Source of the DNA: Diplosphaera chodatii
Lineage: Eukaryota; Chlorophyta; Trebouxiophyceae; Prasiolales; Stichococcaceae
Assembly (NCBI GenBank): GCA_032358165.1
Contig: JAALGY010000028.1
Coordinates: forward strand, 1,116,001 to 1,180,000
Length of the DNA stretch: 64,000 bases
Reading direction: 5' to 3'
Part shown: positions 35,801-47,400 of the stretch, in pieces
How positions within the stretch are numbered: position 1 is the first letter of the stretch
How the letters are laid out: every line of letters begins with the position of its first letter
Notes under the pieces: generated by a model
What the model saw: the letters and a program-made list of their open reading frames with translations, nothing else
What the model was told of the DNA's origin: nothing
Database searches by the model: none
Made by a program: the position numbers and the translations under genes

Positions 35801-37864
35801 CGCCAGGTCTGCTGCTGTCACCACCCTCGCCATCGCTCCCAGCATCGTCAGGATCCCCATCACCACCGCCACCGCCCCCACCGCCTGAGGAGCTGCTGCC
35901 GTGGTACTGCTGGCTGCCACGCTCACCTGATGCAGTACGACCACACAGACACTGCTCACAGCGATGCATGACGCCTGCACATCTTGTTCGAGAGTACCAG
36001 TCATAGCTAGGCGGATACCTAAAGCTGATCGTGAGGCAGCACGCACCTCCAGAGCTAGCGCATGTCGCCACTGCTGCTGCGGCCCCCTGCTGCAGGGCTG
36101 CTGCCTGGTGGACACTGCCGCCCTGCCCATGCAGTGCGTCCTGGCCACCAGACGGTGCCACTGCCACTGTCGGCTCAACCTCCGCGGCAGCAGCCACTGC
36201 AGCCAGCTGCGCCCTCGCAGCCAGCCGCTGCCGATGATTCCGCTTGACGGACTTGCGGTGGTGCGGTGCTTCCAATGCCCCTGCAGGTGGCATCTCTGCT
36301 GCTGTTGTCGCCGCTGCTGCCGCTGCCACTGGTTCTTGATGCCCACGCCCTGGCTTTGCAGCATCGTGATCACCCGCCTTCGCAGGGGCTGTTGAGTGCG
36401 CTGATGCTCTGCAGTTATCCGCCGCAGCTGAGGGGGGCGGCAGCTGCACAGTGCTGCTCAGGCTGCTGCCCTCAGCCATCCTTGCAACGAGGGCGAACTT
36501 CAGCACGATGGCCTTGAGCCACGCTGGGCTGTCAGACACCTGGAACACTGCTGTCAGGCCATTCAGCTCCGAGCCTGCACAACAAAGCGACGGCAAACTG
36601 TCAGCTGCAGCATGATGCTTTGGCCAGCATCCCACTTCATCGCTACCAACAGTCTACTACAGCTAAGTCACAAATGAGGCGCCATACCGCAGTCGAAGCG
36701 CAGGTCGGGGTCCTTGCTCTGGAGGATAGCGGCAGCATCCTGGCCATCAAGGCTGGCACGGCGCCGCTGATGCTCCCGAACATACTCGCACCGCTGCTGG
36801 TGCAGGCTGATGGCTGCTGTGCTGCGGTCGCCTGGGATCTCATATGTCCCAGGCAGCACGAAAGACCCTGTGCCAGAGGCCTTGCCGATGACCTGCGACA
36901 GTCACATTTGACACCTTCGATGCTATGTGTATGCCATGCATAACTGACCGAGTGGCACTTGATGCACTCATGAGGGAGCCCGATGAGGCTGGGGTGGCAC
37001 TCTAGTGGGTAGGTGCTGACCTGGAGCCTGTAGTTGGCCGCTCGCCAGGTGCTGTTGACGGGAATGTGCAGCACGACGGACCGCTGGTTGCGCTTGAAGT
37101 CCGTCCACACGGGCTGCCACCTGTCGAACACCAGCTGGTGCACCTCCAGCAGCGTGTCATTGCCCTGGTGCGCCACCTCCGCATCTGTAACCGGCTCGTT
37201 GCTGGCCGCCGCCGATGCAGGTGTGGGATCCGCCCGCATGTCAGGGCTTGCCCCTACTGTGCTGGCCTCAACGCCAGCACCGCCGGCCTCCGGCTGGGTG
37301 CCCAGGGGCTGTGCAGCAGCGATGGGCGTGACCTGCAGCTGCGGCGTCACCAGCCGACCAAGTGCTCTGCCGTTCTGGAAAAGGATGGCCTGCACGCATG
37401 CAAACGTGCCAATTCCAACTGCCTTTAGAGAGCACAGCAGGAAATGAAGATGGTTCAGCCATTGCGTCACTCACATGGCGCCCATGCAGCACCTGCCAAC
37501 TGTGCAGCTGTGGCAGCACGTCCTCGGCGCTGTGCTCGTCGGCCGCTGTAGCTACTGCTTCAGACGAGGGCTGGGCGCAGGGTGTGAATATGAGGCGCCG
37601 CTGCTCTGCTGGCAAGCCGCTCTTCTCCGCAAGCGTCTCCTTGACTGCTGCCACATACGAGGCAGGATCGAACACCACCTGCACTGGCTCGGCTCTCACT
37701 TCATGAAACAGATTAGCAGCTGCAGTTTCGCAGGCGCTGGCGTCTGCGCGGGAGTAAGCTGGTACAGGAGCATCGCATCATGGGTGCATAGTAGTGTCGC
37801 GTGAAGCAACGCCCACCTGTGTGGGCGTCGAGCGGCCTTGGGATGGCACTCTAAAGCGGCTCAT
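29851..37864 (-). CDS. very large protein: ubiquitin-like N-terminus, disordered middle, DUF789 C-terminus
   Basis: Exons 37817-37864, about 37475-37720, 36949-37389, 36688-36892, 36047-36574, 35789-35926, 34454-35668, 33716-34317, 33398-33598, 32676-33272, 32410-32525, 32177-32378, 31814-32002, about 31540-31660, 31355-31476, 30970-31144, 30478-30634, 30200-30343 and 29851-30000. All but two junctions are phase-checked; total about 1,850 residues. Exon 2 resembles ubiquitin (AVKETLAEKSGLPAEQRRLIF). Exons 36949-36047 encode an unrecognised globular region (VFDRWQPVWTDF, RSVVLHIPVNSTWR). The middle 1,000 residues are Ala/Pro/Gln/Ser-rich and probably disordered. The C-terminus is DUF789 (PF05623): DVERLLASVTPVV, GDLWAFYTEASVYG, YFVPLLSGLQLF, WFAVAWYPVYRIP, FLTFHSL and HGDFEFFNRR. 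DUF789 function is unknown. Two adjacent genes wrongly joined inside the low-complexity part is the main alternative. Confidence 0.65.
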
Positions 37865-38468
37865 TGTGACGCTGGCACACGTGGCTGTCGACACGCCTGA
37901 CGCATGTACCAATTGCCTGCGGGACTACGTCTCTTCCACAGGTCCCAAACTCAAATGCCTTGCCACGGTCGCGACACAGCGATGCCGCGCAGAGTGGTCA
38001 CTCAGAACTCAATGTGCACCTGCGTGCGCTTATTTCCTCCGCTCCTGCAGGCGGGGCGTTGTCGGTGCGCTGATCAGAACCCGTTCACTACGACGCACTC
38101 GGTGCTGTCGCAGAAGGCAAGTCCCAGTGCTCAGCTTGCGCCCGTGTGGCATTCAGAGCGTTCCCATTGCAAGGTTCGCAAGCCTCACTCGTATCAAACG
38201 GCTCTAAGGAGGCAGCTGTTGGTCTGCGCCACGGTGTCACATTCCGGCTGTGGCAGATGAATACCTGTTTGCACGCCCTAATCACTTGTGGATGCTAACT
38301 GCCACTGCTTGCAACATAGTGGGCGTTCAGTGCTGGACAGCAGCGTGTTCTCATCGCGGGTACTTAAGGACGGACCCAGCAGCAGCGGCGGATTGTTCCA
38401 AGGAGCAGACAGTTGGGCGCGCCGTAGGTGGCACAACAGGCTGCCAGCTGCTCCGCTTGCTGTCCATC
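37865..38468. promoter_or_regulatory. divergent interval, DUF789 gene / VMA16
   Basis: 604 bp between divergent starts. It should hold both promoters. The frame open upstream of the VMA16 Met (from 38250) has no family resemblance and is treated as 5' UTR. Confidence 0.4.
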
Positions 38469-39020
38469 ATGGCGCTGACGGCAGAGGGGCGGCTGATTGA
38501 CTGGGATTACCTGGCATTTCTCTTCCTCAACATCTCGCCCTACTTCTGGAGCTCCATTGGTATCGCGCTCTGTGTCGGACTCTCCATTTTGGGAGCGGCC
38601 TGGGGTATCTTCATCACCGGCAGCAGTCTGCTGGGTGGAGCCATCAGGGTGCCCAGAATCACATCAAAGAACCTGATCAGCATCATCTTCTGCGAGGCGG
38701 TTGCCATCTACGGCATCATCGTGGCGATCATCCTACAGACGAAGATCGACTGGGTGCCGCCATCGCCAGACACCGGCCTGTGGTCGAACGAGTCCTACCT
38801 GGCAGGCTACGCCATCTTTGCGTCTGGCCTGACCACCGGCTGGGCCAACCTTGCCTGCGGGCTGTGCGTTGGCATTGTTGGCAGCTCGGCAGCACTCTCA
38901 GATGCCCAGGATGCGACGCTTTTCGTCAAAATCCTGGTGGTTGAGATTTTTGGCAGCGCACTCGGCCTCTTCGGGGTCATCATCGGCATCATCATTGCTG
39001 GGTCAGCATCATTCGTGTAG
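38469..39020 (+). CDS. VMA16: V-type H+-ATPase 21 kDa proteolipid subunit c''
   Basis: Membrane rotor subunit of the vacuolar proton pump. A single uninterrupted exon gives 183 residues. Four to five hydrophobic helices are visible, with the usual short N-terminal helix ([20 protein letters not shown] follows it). The proton-binding Glu is in [20 protein letters not shown]. The second proteolipid repeat contains [20 protein letters not shown] and [18 protein letters not shown]. Length and repeat order match subunit c'' (VMA16/ATP6V0B), not the 16 kDa c subunit. The Met at 38469 (tcATGG) is chosen because the family sequence begins just after it (LIDWDYLAF). It has no introns, unlike nearly all its neighbours. 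Confidence 0.96.
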   Translation: MALTAEGRLIDWDYLAFLFLNISPYFWSSIGIALCVGLSILGAAWGIFITGSSLLGGAIRVPRITSKNLISIIFCEAVAIYGIIVAIILQTKIDWVPPSPDTGLWSNESYLAGYAIFASGLTTGWANLACGLCVGIVGSSAALSDAQDATLFVKILVVEIFGSALGLFGVIIGIIIAGSASFV

Positions 39021-39530
39021 GCGCTCTGCGCACAGTCAGCAGACGATAGATGCCCAGTGCTGTGACACAAGGCAGCGCTGACTGGCTCACTGATGCAATT
39101 GTTGCCTGACACTGTGCGCTAGCTGCCTGCCATAATCGATGTGTGTTGGACCTCACACCAGCTTGTTGCTGGGCTTACAAGCAATGGTGCGGTGCACCCT
39201 CGCAAGTCGCTATGCAAGTCTGGCCGTCCTCAACATTCAGCATTGGCAATCAATGGTTCCCGTCACACGGTTCAATAGGTCTAGATAGCGTGCGTGCTTG
39301 CACTCTGTGCTGCAGTGTATTCACATGCACGCAGTCGCATCACAACTGCCCATGCTCCCCCTGAATGTGTGTCGTTGCCTGCAGACCTCCCTACTCTCTC
39401 CACTCTCAACAGCCCTGAGGCTGCAGCCTGATCTAGAAGATTGCCTGCGGTTGATAAGGAGTCTGGCATCAGTAATCGTGCAGAAACGGTCACTGAAGCA
39501 AGAGCTGGTTAGGAAAGAGCTGGTGACGGG
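39021..39530. other. convergent 3' interval, VMA16 / alpha-amylase
   Basis: 510 bp between convergent stops. A reverse-strand TGTAA (ttaca near 39175) could end the amylase transcript. No coding signal seen. Confidence 0.45.
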
Positions 39531-42500
39531 TCAGCGCCTCATGTCATCGCAGTTCAGCAAAGTGCAGGAGGCTCCCACCTCCCACACAGCAAAGTTGGGG
39601 CCCGAGTGCGCCAGGCCCCAGTCGCGCTGCCCGATGTCGACGCCATCCTGCCCCGGCGACCAGTTGCCGTAGCCCACCTTCACGCACACCTTGCTGTCGA
39701 TGCACGCGGCGTACACGTCGGCTGTCGCTCTCCGCACGGCCACCTGCACAACAACCTGCCTGATCAGGCGCTGCATTCCTCCCCGTCACGGCATCATGCA
39801 CAGCTTTTATGGCAGCGTGGGCACCGGATGATGCAGAGCACTGAGGCCTGAGGCTGCCGCTGAGGGCTACAGGGCAGCACCTTGGAGCGGCTGTTGATCC
39901 TGTTGGAGCGGCGGATGGTGATGAGCTTGGCGATGGACTCGCCAAGGCTGCTGTCCATGAAGTGGTCCCAGAAGACGCAGGGCGTGCCGGGGTGCATGAG
40001 GATGTATGCGTACGCCTCATGCAGGTGGCTGCTGGGGAATGGCCAATGGTTCAACGTGGAGCCTGCGGCATCGAGTGTATGTCCGTCAGCAAAACGCCTG
40101 CAGGCTGAATAGGCCCAAGCACGGGGGATGGACAAGGAGAACTGCCCTGCTCATCTGCAGCGTCATTGTTCACGAGGGACGACAGGCCTGATGTTGCAAG
40201 CGCCCAATTGGACAGGGTGCCGCGCCTGTGTCGTGGTTGTCGATGAAGGTGACGGAGCGGGAGGGCCACATGCCCAGGACGCCGGGCGGCCGTCCCTGGT
40301 TGTCGCACAGCCGCCAGTACTCCCCCCGCCCCATCGCCTCCTGCAGGATGCCTGCAAGTCACGCAGAGCACAGTGGTTCGGCCTATCATTGCTTTCACTG
40401 GAGACTGAGCAGGAGGCCGTCCCTGAAGTGTTGCTTGAGGGAGCCTGCAGGAGTGTCGGGCGCCCTGGTCGCATGCACGCGCACCCTTGAGCGTGAAGTC
40501 AAAGGCGGCAGAGGTGCCGCCCGTCTGGTCACACCAGCTGACGGTGCGCTGCCTGTGGCCGTCCTGGTTGTAGTTCAGCACACCATCGGTGTACTCGCAC
40601 GTGTCCCAGAACTCGCCCACTGCCATCGCTGGGACAGTGCTGTCGATGTACTGCCGCACATATTTCCCCGCTGCAAGGAGCAGCGATGGTGATGGATGTC
40701 AGTACAAGGAGAGCATCCATGGATGGCTGCAAACGAAGTTGCCTCATTGGTGTGCCCAGCAGGTTTTCGGGGTGCTTCACGACAGCTTGAACAACAGAGA
40801 TGCAGCCGGAGAAGTAAGCACTCACCATACCCCTTCGTGAAGTCGAAGCGCCACCCGTCGTACCCCACATTGTTGCGCAGGTGACTGAGCCAGGCCACGA
40901 TGTCTTTCCTCACGCGCTCCTGCATCAGAAGATTTGACAGTGGGCGCAACAGCTTGACGGTCGCAATGCGATGGCGGCGCACAGAGCAAGTGCATTCACA
41001 AACCTGCGTGTGGTCGATGTTGGGAGCCGCCACGTAGTCCTCGCCGGTCTTGGCATTGCCAGTGCCGCCAAATGCCGGGTTGTTGCAGCAGATGGCAGAC
41101 TTGTCCCATGCCAGCCGCCCGCCGTACTTATTCCACTTCCCGTCCTCACTCTGTGCACCGGACGCACCCAGTATGAGCCAAAGAGCAAGCGCCAATATGT
41201 GTTCCACACAGCAGTTTCTTAAATGTGAACATGTGTGCACGAGTGTGGCCACGTTGCATGTGCTGGTACGATCTCACACCTGCGTGGAGGCGCAGCGGTG
41301 GTTGATCACGATGTCGGCCAGGACCTTGAGGCCCGCGGCGTGCAGTGCTGATATGCACTCGCGCAGCTCGGCCTCGCTGCCGTACTTGGAATTGAGGTTG
41401 TATAGGTCTGTGGGCAGGTAACCCTGCGGCGATACCGACTCGCTCGGTGGCGGCATCCAAATAGCTGAGAAGCCCGCCTGCAGTGCAAGGGTGCTGAAGC
41501 CTGTTGAATCTTTGACCCGAGGTGTCTAGCTGCCAGTCCACCAACTCGTCACTGCAGCACAAAAGCGGAGGATATGCTTGATGATGCATTGGTTGGACAC
41601 TGCTCCAAGGTATACCCAGGGTAGCTGATGTTGCAAGGACTGTGTCCCAAACCCACCTCCGCAATGCGCTTCGCCTGCTCCTTGAGGGTCTTATACCAGT
41701 CGTGCCGATGGGACTCCCAGTTGAAGCCCTGCAGCATGATCTCGTGACCATCGCCAGCTGCTGGACCTGTGCTGGTGGCGCCGCCGCCCTGCATGACACA
41801 GCAGATCTCACACTGCTGGCCTTGAACAGCAACTGCCAGATATGTGCAGTTTTGCACCCATCAGAAAGATTCGGACTTTGCAAAGCAACGTGTCGTATGT
41901 CCGCGATATGGCTCCCAGGAGCAGCAGTCAATAGTGGAGCAGCGCACCGAGAAGCGGAGGTCGGCCCCTGGGCCACGCGCCATCTCCGGTTCTGGGGGCT
42001 TCTCGGAGGCTGCGCGCCGGGCAGCGAGCACCGCCTCCATCGCTGCCATGCGCCGCTCCAGCAGCGCCGCTGCCTCCGACCGCGCAGTCTCCTTGATCGT
42101 CTGCTGTGCCTCGTCCAGCTGCAGTGACACAGTTTATGGTCTGAAAACCCTAGTTGGAGGCGGGGTGATGATGGTGCATGAGCACCAGTTCACCGAGTGC
42201 AAGTGACAGGCAGAGGTACCACTCATCATGTCGACGCGATGTGAGGCAGGGCTGCCAAGAGCGCACACACTGCAGCACCTCTGTTGCGGATGTGATGATG
42301 TCCCGCTCCAGGCTGACCAGCTGGGCCGCTGCCTGCGCCATCTCTGCCGCTGCCAGCTCCAGCGCAGAGGCGTTGTCCTGTGACACCAGAGGAGTTATTC
42401 AACCTTGACTCATCGTAGTCTTGCCCATGAGCACAACATGAAGGCCAGGCTCCATGCACCAAGCGGCACAGCGGGGGGCGGCGCACCTCCAGCTGGCCCA

Positions 42501-43374
42501 TGCTGGAGAGCGGCCGCAGCCGCCGGACCTCCGCCTCTGCAGCCACGCCGTAGATGGCGGGCTTGCTGCTGCGGCTGCTGCTGGCACAGATGGCCAGCAC
42601 TGACGCCTTTATGCTGTCCCACTCCGACTCTTCAATCTGCAAATACACAGGCAGGCGCTTCTGGGCAATGCCGTGTGCTTGAGCGCACCGATGCCAGCTG
42701 GACGGTCAGATCCAGCAGCACAGCCACATCGGCAGCCCGCAGCTCAGACAGTGACATCCCCGCGTGCCTTCTGGTCCTGCATGTCAGTGATCCGGAAGAT
42801 GTCCAGGACTCTGCCATCATCGTTGCTGGCGATGTTTGCTGAGCACACGCGCAGGTCCAGGCTGTTGAACGCCCCCGTCAGCGCCAGCAGCAGGTCAGAT
42901 TTGTCCTGCCCCGACACCTGCATACACCGCAACAGTACTCGTTAGCAGCAGCACGCCGTGACTGGCCGTCCCGCTATGTTTGTTTGCAACTGCCGTGCCT
43001 GCAGTCTGATGCGTCCAAATTTAACCCATCAACCAGATGACGACTACCTTGATGATGGTGGCGTCTGGGTCCGAGTCATTGTCGAACTCCACCTTTAGGT
43101 TCATGAGCTGGTTTTGCGAACCCGACGGCACGACGTCTGCCTCCTCTGCCACGGCTTGTGTGCTGCTGCCAGTCTGCACATGTGTGTGGGCATTTGGGAA
43201 CCGAGCAGCATCACCATGTCGAGTACGCCATCAAGACCGACCGAAAGACGTTGAGATCGGAGTAGAGATCGGAGTTGACAGCAAAACGATGATGCTTGCC
43301 TGCTGTTCGCGGGGCCAGCGTCGCCTGTCGAGGCCCGCCGCCCGCCGCCGATGCTGACCAGGCGCAGGCAGCAT
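39531..43374 (-). CDS. GH13 alpha-amylase with N-terminal ACT-type domain and coiled coil
   Basis: Starch endo-hydrolase. Fourteen exons join in phase: 43300-43374, 43048-43173, 42768-42917, 42487-42660, 42279-42377, 41948-42118, 41657-41788, 41280-41477, 41004-41150, 40826-40919, 40485-40670, 40226-40351, 39881-40062 and 39531-39743, about 690 residues. Catalytic regions: DIVINHR (I), GWRFDF with the nucleophile Asp (II), AVGEFW with the acid Glu (III) and FIDNHD (IV). MLQGFNWES opens the barrel, as in plant amylases. Before the barrel lies an ACT-like unit ([42 protein letters not shown]), then Ala/Glu-rich helices ([32 protein letters not shown]). No clear transit peptide. Introns 1 (CAG|GCAAGC), 3 and 11 appear to use GC donors. 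Plant AMY3 has CBM45 modules at this position instead. Confidence 0.9.
43253..43276. repeat. 12-bp tandem duplication in amylase intron 1
   Basis: Two adjacent copies of gagatcggagtW (43253-43264 and 43265-43276) differing only at the last base, inside the first intron of the amylase gene, downstream of its GC donor. Confidence 0.85.
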
Positions 43375-44450
43375 GTGGGAACAGCACAACGGCATGATTC
43401 TGCAGCGGGGCACGCATCTGCACGCAAATTGCATCAACGCGGTCAGTGTGTGCGCTTCCTGGCCGATCGTGTCCAGCGAAATGCAGCAGCCTCCTGCGCA
43501 ACCCGCATGTTGACTGCAAGCACCCCACCGTGGCTGGCGGCTGCGACTGATATGGTTCACCAATGGCGTTCGGTGTCTTATGCTGCCTGCCTCCATGGTG
43601 CAGCTGGGCTCGCTTCACTGCTGTGGCATCGCAGGTGCAATGGACCTGTGGGATTGCCCAAACGGGCCCTGGGTACAGCACTTCACACAACTTAATTCAA
43701 AGCGGTCCACACTACAGCAGTATAATGAGCCAGACTGGTCTCGAATGAATGCCCAGGTGAGCTGTTGCGCTTGACGCAGCCAATTTAAGACGGTCAGCAG
43801 GATCAATCTGAGCATGGACGATTCTCGACACGTTCACCAGGTGCGCATCGCGATGCACTACACTCACAAACACTTGGTCTCTGGGATCGCTATCAGCTGC
43901 AAATGACAAGATGCACTGGCACTAGTGGCAAATGCGACTGAGCGACTCCTGGCTGGAGGCATTCGCATGAGCGTCCCAGTTGGCTACAGTAAATTGATGG
44001 ACACTTGCACACAATAGTATGCAGTTTCCTTGTGTCCCAAAAGCTTATAGATCACGCTGTTCTTCTCAGTTTGACACATCGACACCGGCATGCAAAGCGG
44101 TTGCTGTACACACCTGCGACGTGCGCGCCTGAGTGCATGACGCGATCATCGTTACATCTTCCAATCGACAAAACACTCATTGTGAAGTGAGTGGATTTCT
44201 GCGGTGTGCCTTTGACACAAGGCTCGTTGGCTTCCCGATGCTGTGCAGCAGGTGCAAGCAGCAGCGCTGCATGCAGCGTCGAGTCACATGACAGACGTAT
44301 GACCAGGTTTCTACTAGTTGCTGTAGGACAATTACTGCATCAGCCGACTCCTGCAATTGCCGACGCTCAGTGCGAGCTGCAGAGATCGCCCATCGCTGCC
44401 AGCACAGCGTCTTCAGCAAACTACCTGCTGCAGCTCCGGCAGCAGCTGCC
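43375..44450. promoter_or_regulatory. divergent interval, alpha-amylase / ABC-class ATPase
   Basis: 1,076 bp between divergent starts, the longest gene-free stretch in the window. It should contain both promoters and 5' UTRs. Only short frames without recognisable motifs; no repeats beyond short runs. Confidence 0.4.
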
Positions 44451-47400
44451 ATGTCGGGCCGCGGTGGCCGCGGCAGGGGAGCATACTACAGAGAGAAGTA
44501 TGGAGGTCGAGGCAGGGGCCGGGGTGGCACAGATGCGAACAGCGGCAGCAGCAAGCGTACACTTGAAGGTGAGCCCACATTGCCCGGCAGACGGCAGCAT
44601 GCAAGGTCTGCACCGTGAGACCATCAAATTGATAACGCATGGCGGACAGCTGCCTGCGAAAGGATCGCATGCTACATGCACATGATATGGCTGTGTACTT
44701 GTGCAGCAGATGAGCACGGACCGGACAATGGAAGCCAAAACCGTCGTGAGGCTCAGCCACAGTCCTCGGAGGAGCTGGCCATGGTGCTCCGTCGCATTGA
44801 TGGGCGGTCCTACCCTGCCTACCATGGTATGTCCTGTCGTTGCCAAGATGCTGCTGCACAGGTCATCATTGCCTAGGTACGGTGGACCTGTCAATGTGCA
44901 TAAAGGCTGTGATGCTTGGCTGCAGACATTGAGGGCAGTTGGCAGTTCCCTGGCTTCCAGCTACTGATCGGACACTGCCAAGGGGATCCATATGCAGCTC
45001 CAACGCGCGTGCAAGTGCAGGTGGTACTGTGTCCACATGCAGATCTGAGGGGTCACCGTGCTCTGCAGCCATGCCTGCAGCCTGCGATGTTTGGTCCTCG
45101 GACCCAGCGCCTGTGTACATGTAGGTCCCAGCACAGGCTGCAGGCTTCCCGGCAACGCTGCTGGCCTCCCGCATACGGCGGACTGCCGTGTGCGACTACA
45201 TCACGCGCGCCTTTGGCGCAGTGATTGCGTCCTCAGGTGCAGGCTTTTGACGCCCTCATGGCTGGCAGTTGACGTGAGGGTGTCCAGACGTCATCGGGAA
45301 CTGTCCAGGCCCTCACTCATTTACTTGCAAGGCCGCATCTGCTCCTTCGGCGTGCGACATGCCCATGACCAGGTCAGTTGGAACGCTGATCGATGTAGGA
45401 GGTGATGTGCGGCAGCAGAGTGGGGGTTGGGGAGGCGAGAAAGGCGGGGAGATGACGGTCGACTTGCCGGGGCAGCATGTGCTGGAGCGCACCTCAGTGT
45501 TGCTGGCGCCAACAGGCGACTTGGAGGCGCGCTTCACGGTTGCGCTGCCTGCAAAGGGGCGAACTGTCCTCGGCGCCTGGGCGGCGGCAATCCTGATTAC
45601 CAACCTGCCCAGGTGCTTCCCCGACTGTGCTCATGCTAGCTTCTCCGGCCAGTTTACAGCCAACGCTGCTGACATGTAGCCAGCAAATGTGGGGCCAACA
45701 TTTGCGAGCATCCCGATATTTGTGTGCGGCATGCTGCGGATATCATCAGAACCCAGAACTGGTATGAGCTACATGTCACGCTTGGCCAGCGGCAGTGGCA
45801 TATGCGTGCCGGTGCAATGCCTGATGCAGTAGGGCCACACGTCCCGTGTGGACACCTTCTGCAGGTATGTGGCGCAGGGCCTGACGTATAGGGCGCAGGA
45901 CGCAGCAAAGCTGCAGCGGCATGCGGACTGCGTCGAGGACAACGAGGCCTTGCGAGACTCGCTGGCGGCTCAGGGTTTGGTGGCTTTCGTTGGGAACGGC
46001 GCCATCCTGCCTAGGTGCTATGACACGCTGCTTACTCATGGCAATGCACGTTTCCATGGCACCCTCGTGTATGCCTATTGCAGGGTGATCGTGCCGGATG
46101 CACAAAGACGTCAATGTGCTGCTGCGTGCTTGCACTGCAGAGCTTCGGGCGCCTCGGACCTGCCAATGGTCGATGCGGTGCCCTTCAGATCGCCGCCTGC
46201 ACTGGAGGTTGAGCTGCGCCTGCCCCATGCCGGCGCTGTCCGGGGCATGGGCATCCGCAAGGGCATCACCCTGATTGTGGGCGGCGGGTACAATGGCAAA
46301 AGCACCCTGCTCCAGGCGCTGGAGAAGGGTGTCTACAACAAGGTAGATGCCCTACCGGGACAAGTAGGAGCCTGCGGCAGATGGCATGTCATGTCGCAAC
46401 ACGATTTCCTGCAATTGCTGGCGGCACAATCGATGAACATCAACAAACATCTGAAACTGGTCAGGTGCCAGGCGATGGCCGGGAGCTGGTGGCGACTGAC
46501 CCTGCCGCCGTCAAGATCCGGGCGGAGGACGGCCGCCGGGTGACGGGTGTCGACATTTCGCCCTTCATCAACGGCCTGCCAGCCGGGCGCAGTACCAGCA
46601 ACTTCTCCACCGACGATGCCTCTGGCTCCACCTCGCAGGCCGCCAACATCCAGGTGCAGCCAGAAGGAAGGCAAGGCAAGCAGCTCCAAGCCGGCTGGCT
46701 GTGCAGTTCCATGCAAACCTGTCACTGCTGGAGAGCAAAGCAGATTGCCATCAGATTCCGAGTGTTGCTCGCAAGCTCAGCATCCTGATGATTGACAGGA
46801 GGCGCTGGAGGTGGGTGCGACAACGCTGCTGCTGGATGAAGACACCTGCGCCTCCAACTTCATGCACCGTGACGACCGCATGCGGGTGTGCCGCCAGCAC
46901 AATGGCCCTCAAATGGCGCAGTGCTGCGGCTCCTAAGGACCAGAACAAGCCTCCAACGTGGTAATGCAGTACATGGGATGGATCAAATGTTTGCTGCAGG
47001 CACTGGTCCCAACAGACCCGATCACCCCCTTCAGTGAGCGAATCAAGGCTTTGGAGGCTGCCGGCGTCTCCTGCGTAAGCTTGTATAGATGTCTGGCCCT
47101 GGATTCCTCCTGCAGTGGCTTGATGTGTACTGCTGCAGAGAACCTGTTGCTCTTCTGCAGATAATGGTCAGTGGAGCCAGCAGCGATTGCTTCGAGGCAG
47201 CACATGCCATCATCTATATGGATAGCTTTGCGGCAAGAGATGTTACAGAAGATGCTCGTGCACTCTGCCAGCGCACGGAGAAAAGCAGGAGGTGCGTCGC
47301 CATCGAAATGTAGCGGTGCTATTTGCTGCCGGATGCATCTCAATTCGCTGTCGATCAGGCAAGGCAGCACACACAGTGATGGTGGTCCGTGCAGCTCAGC

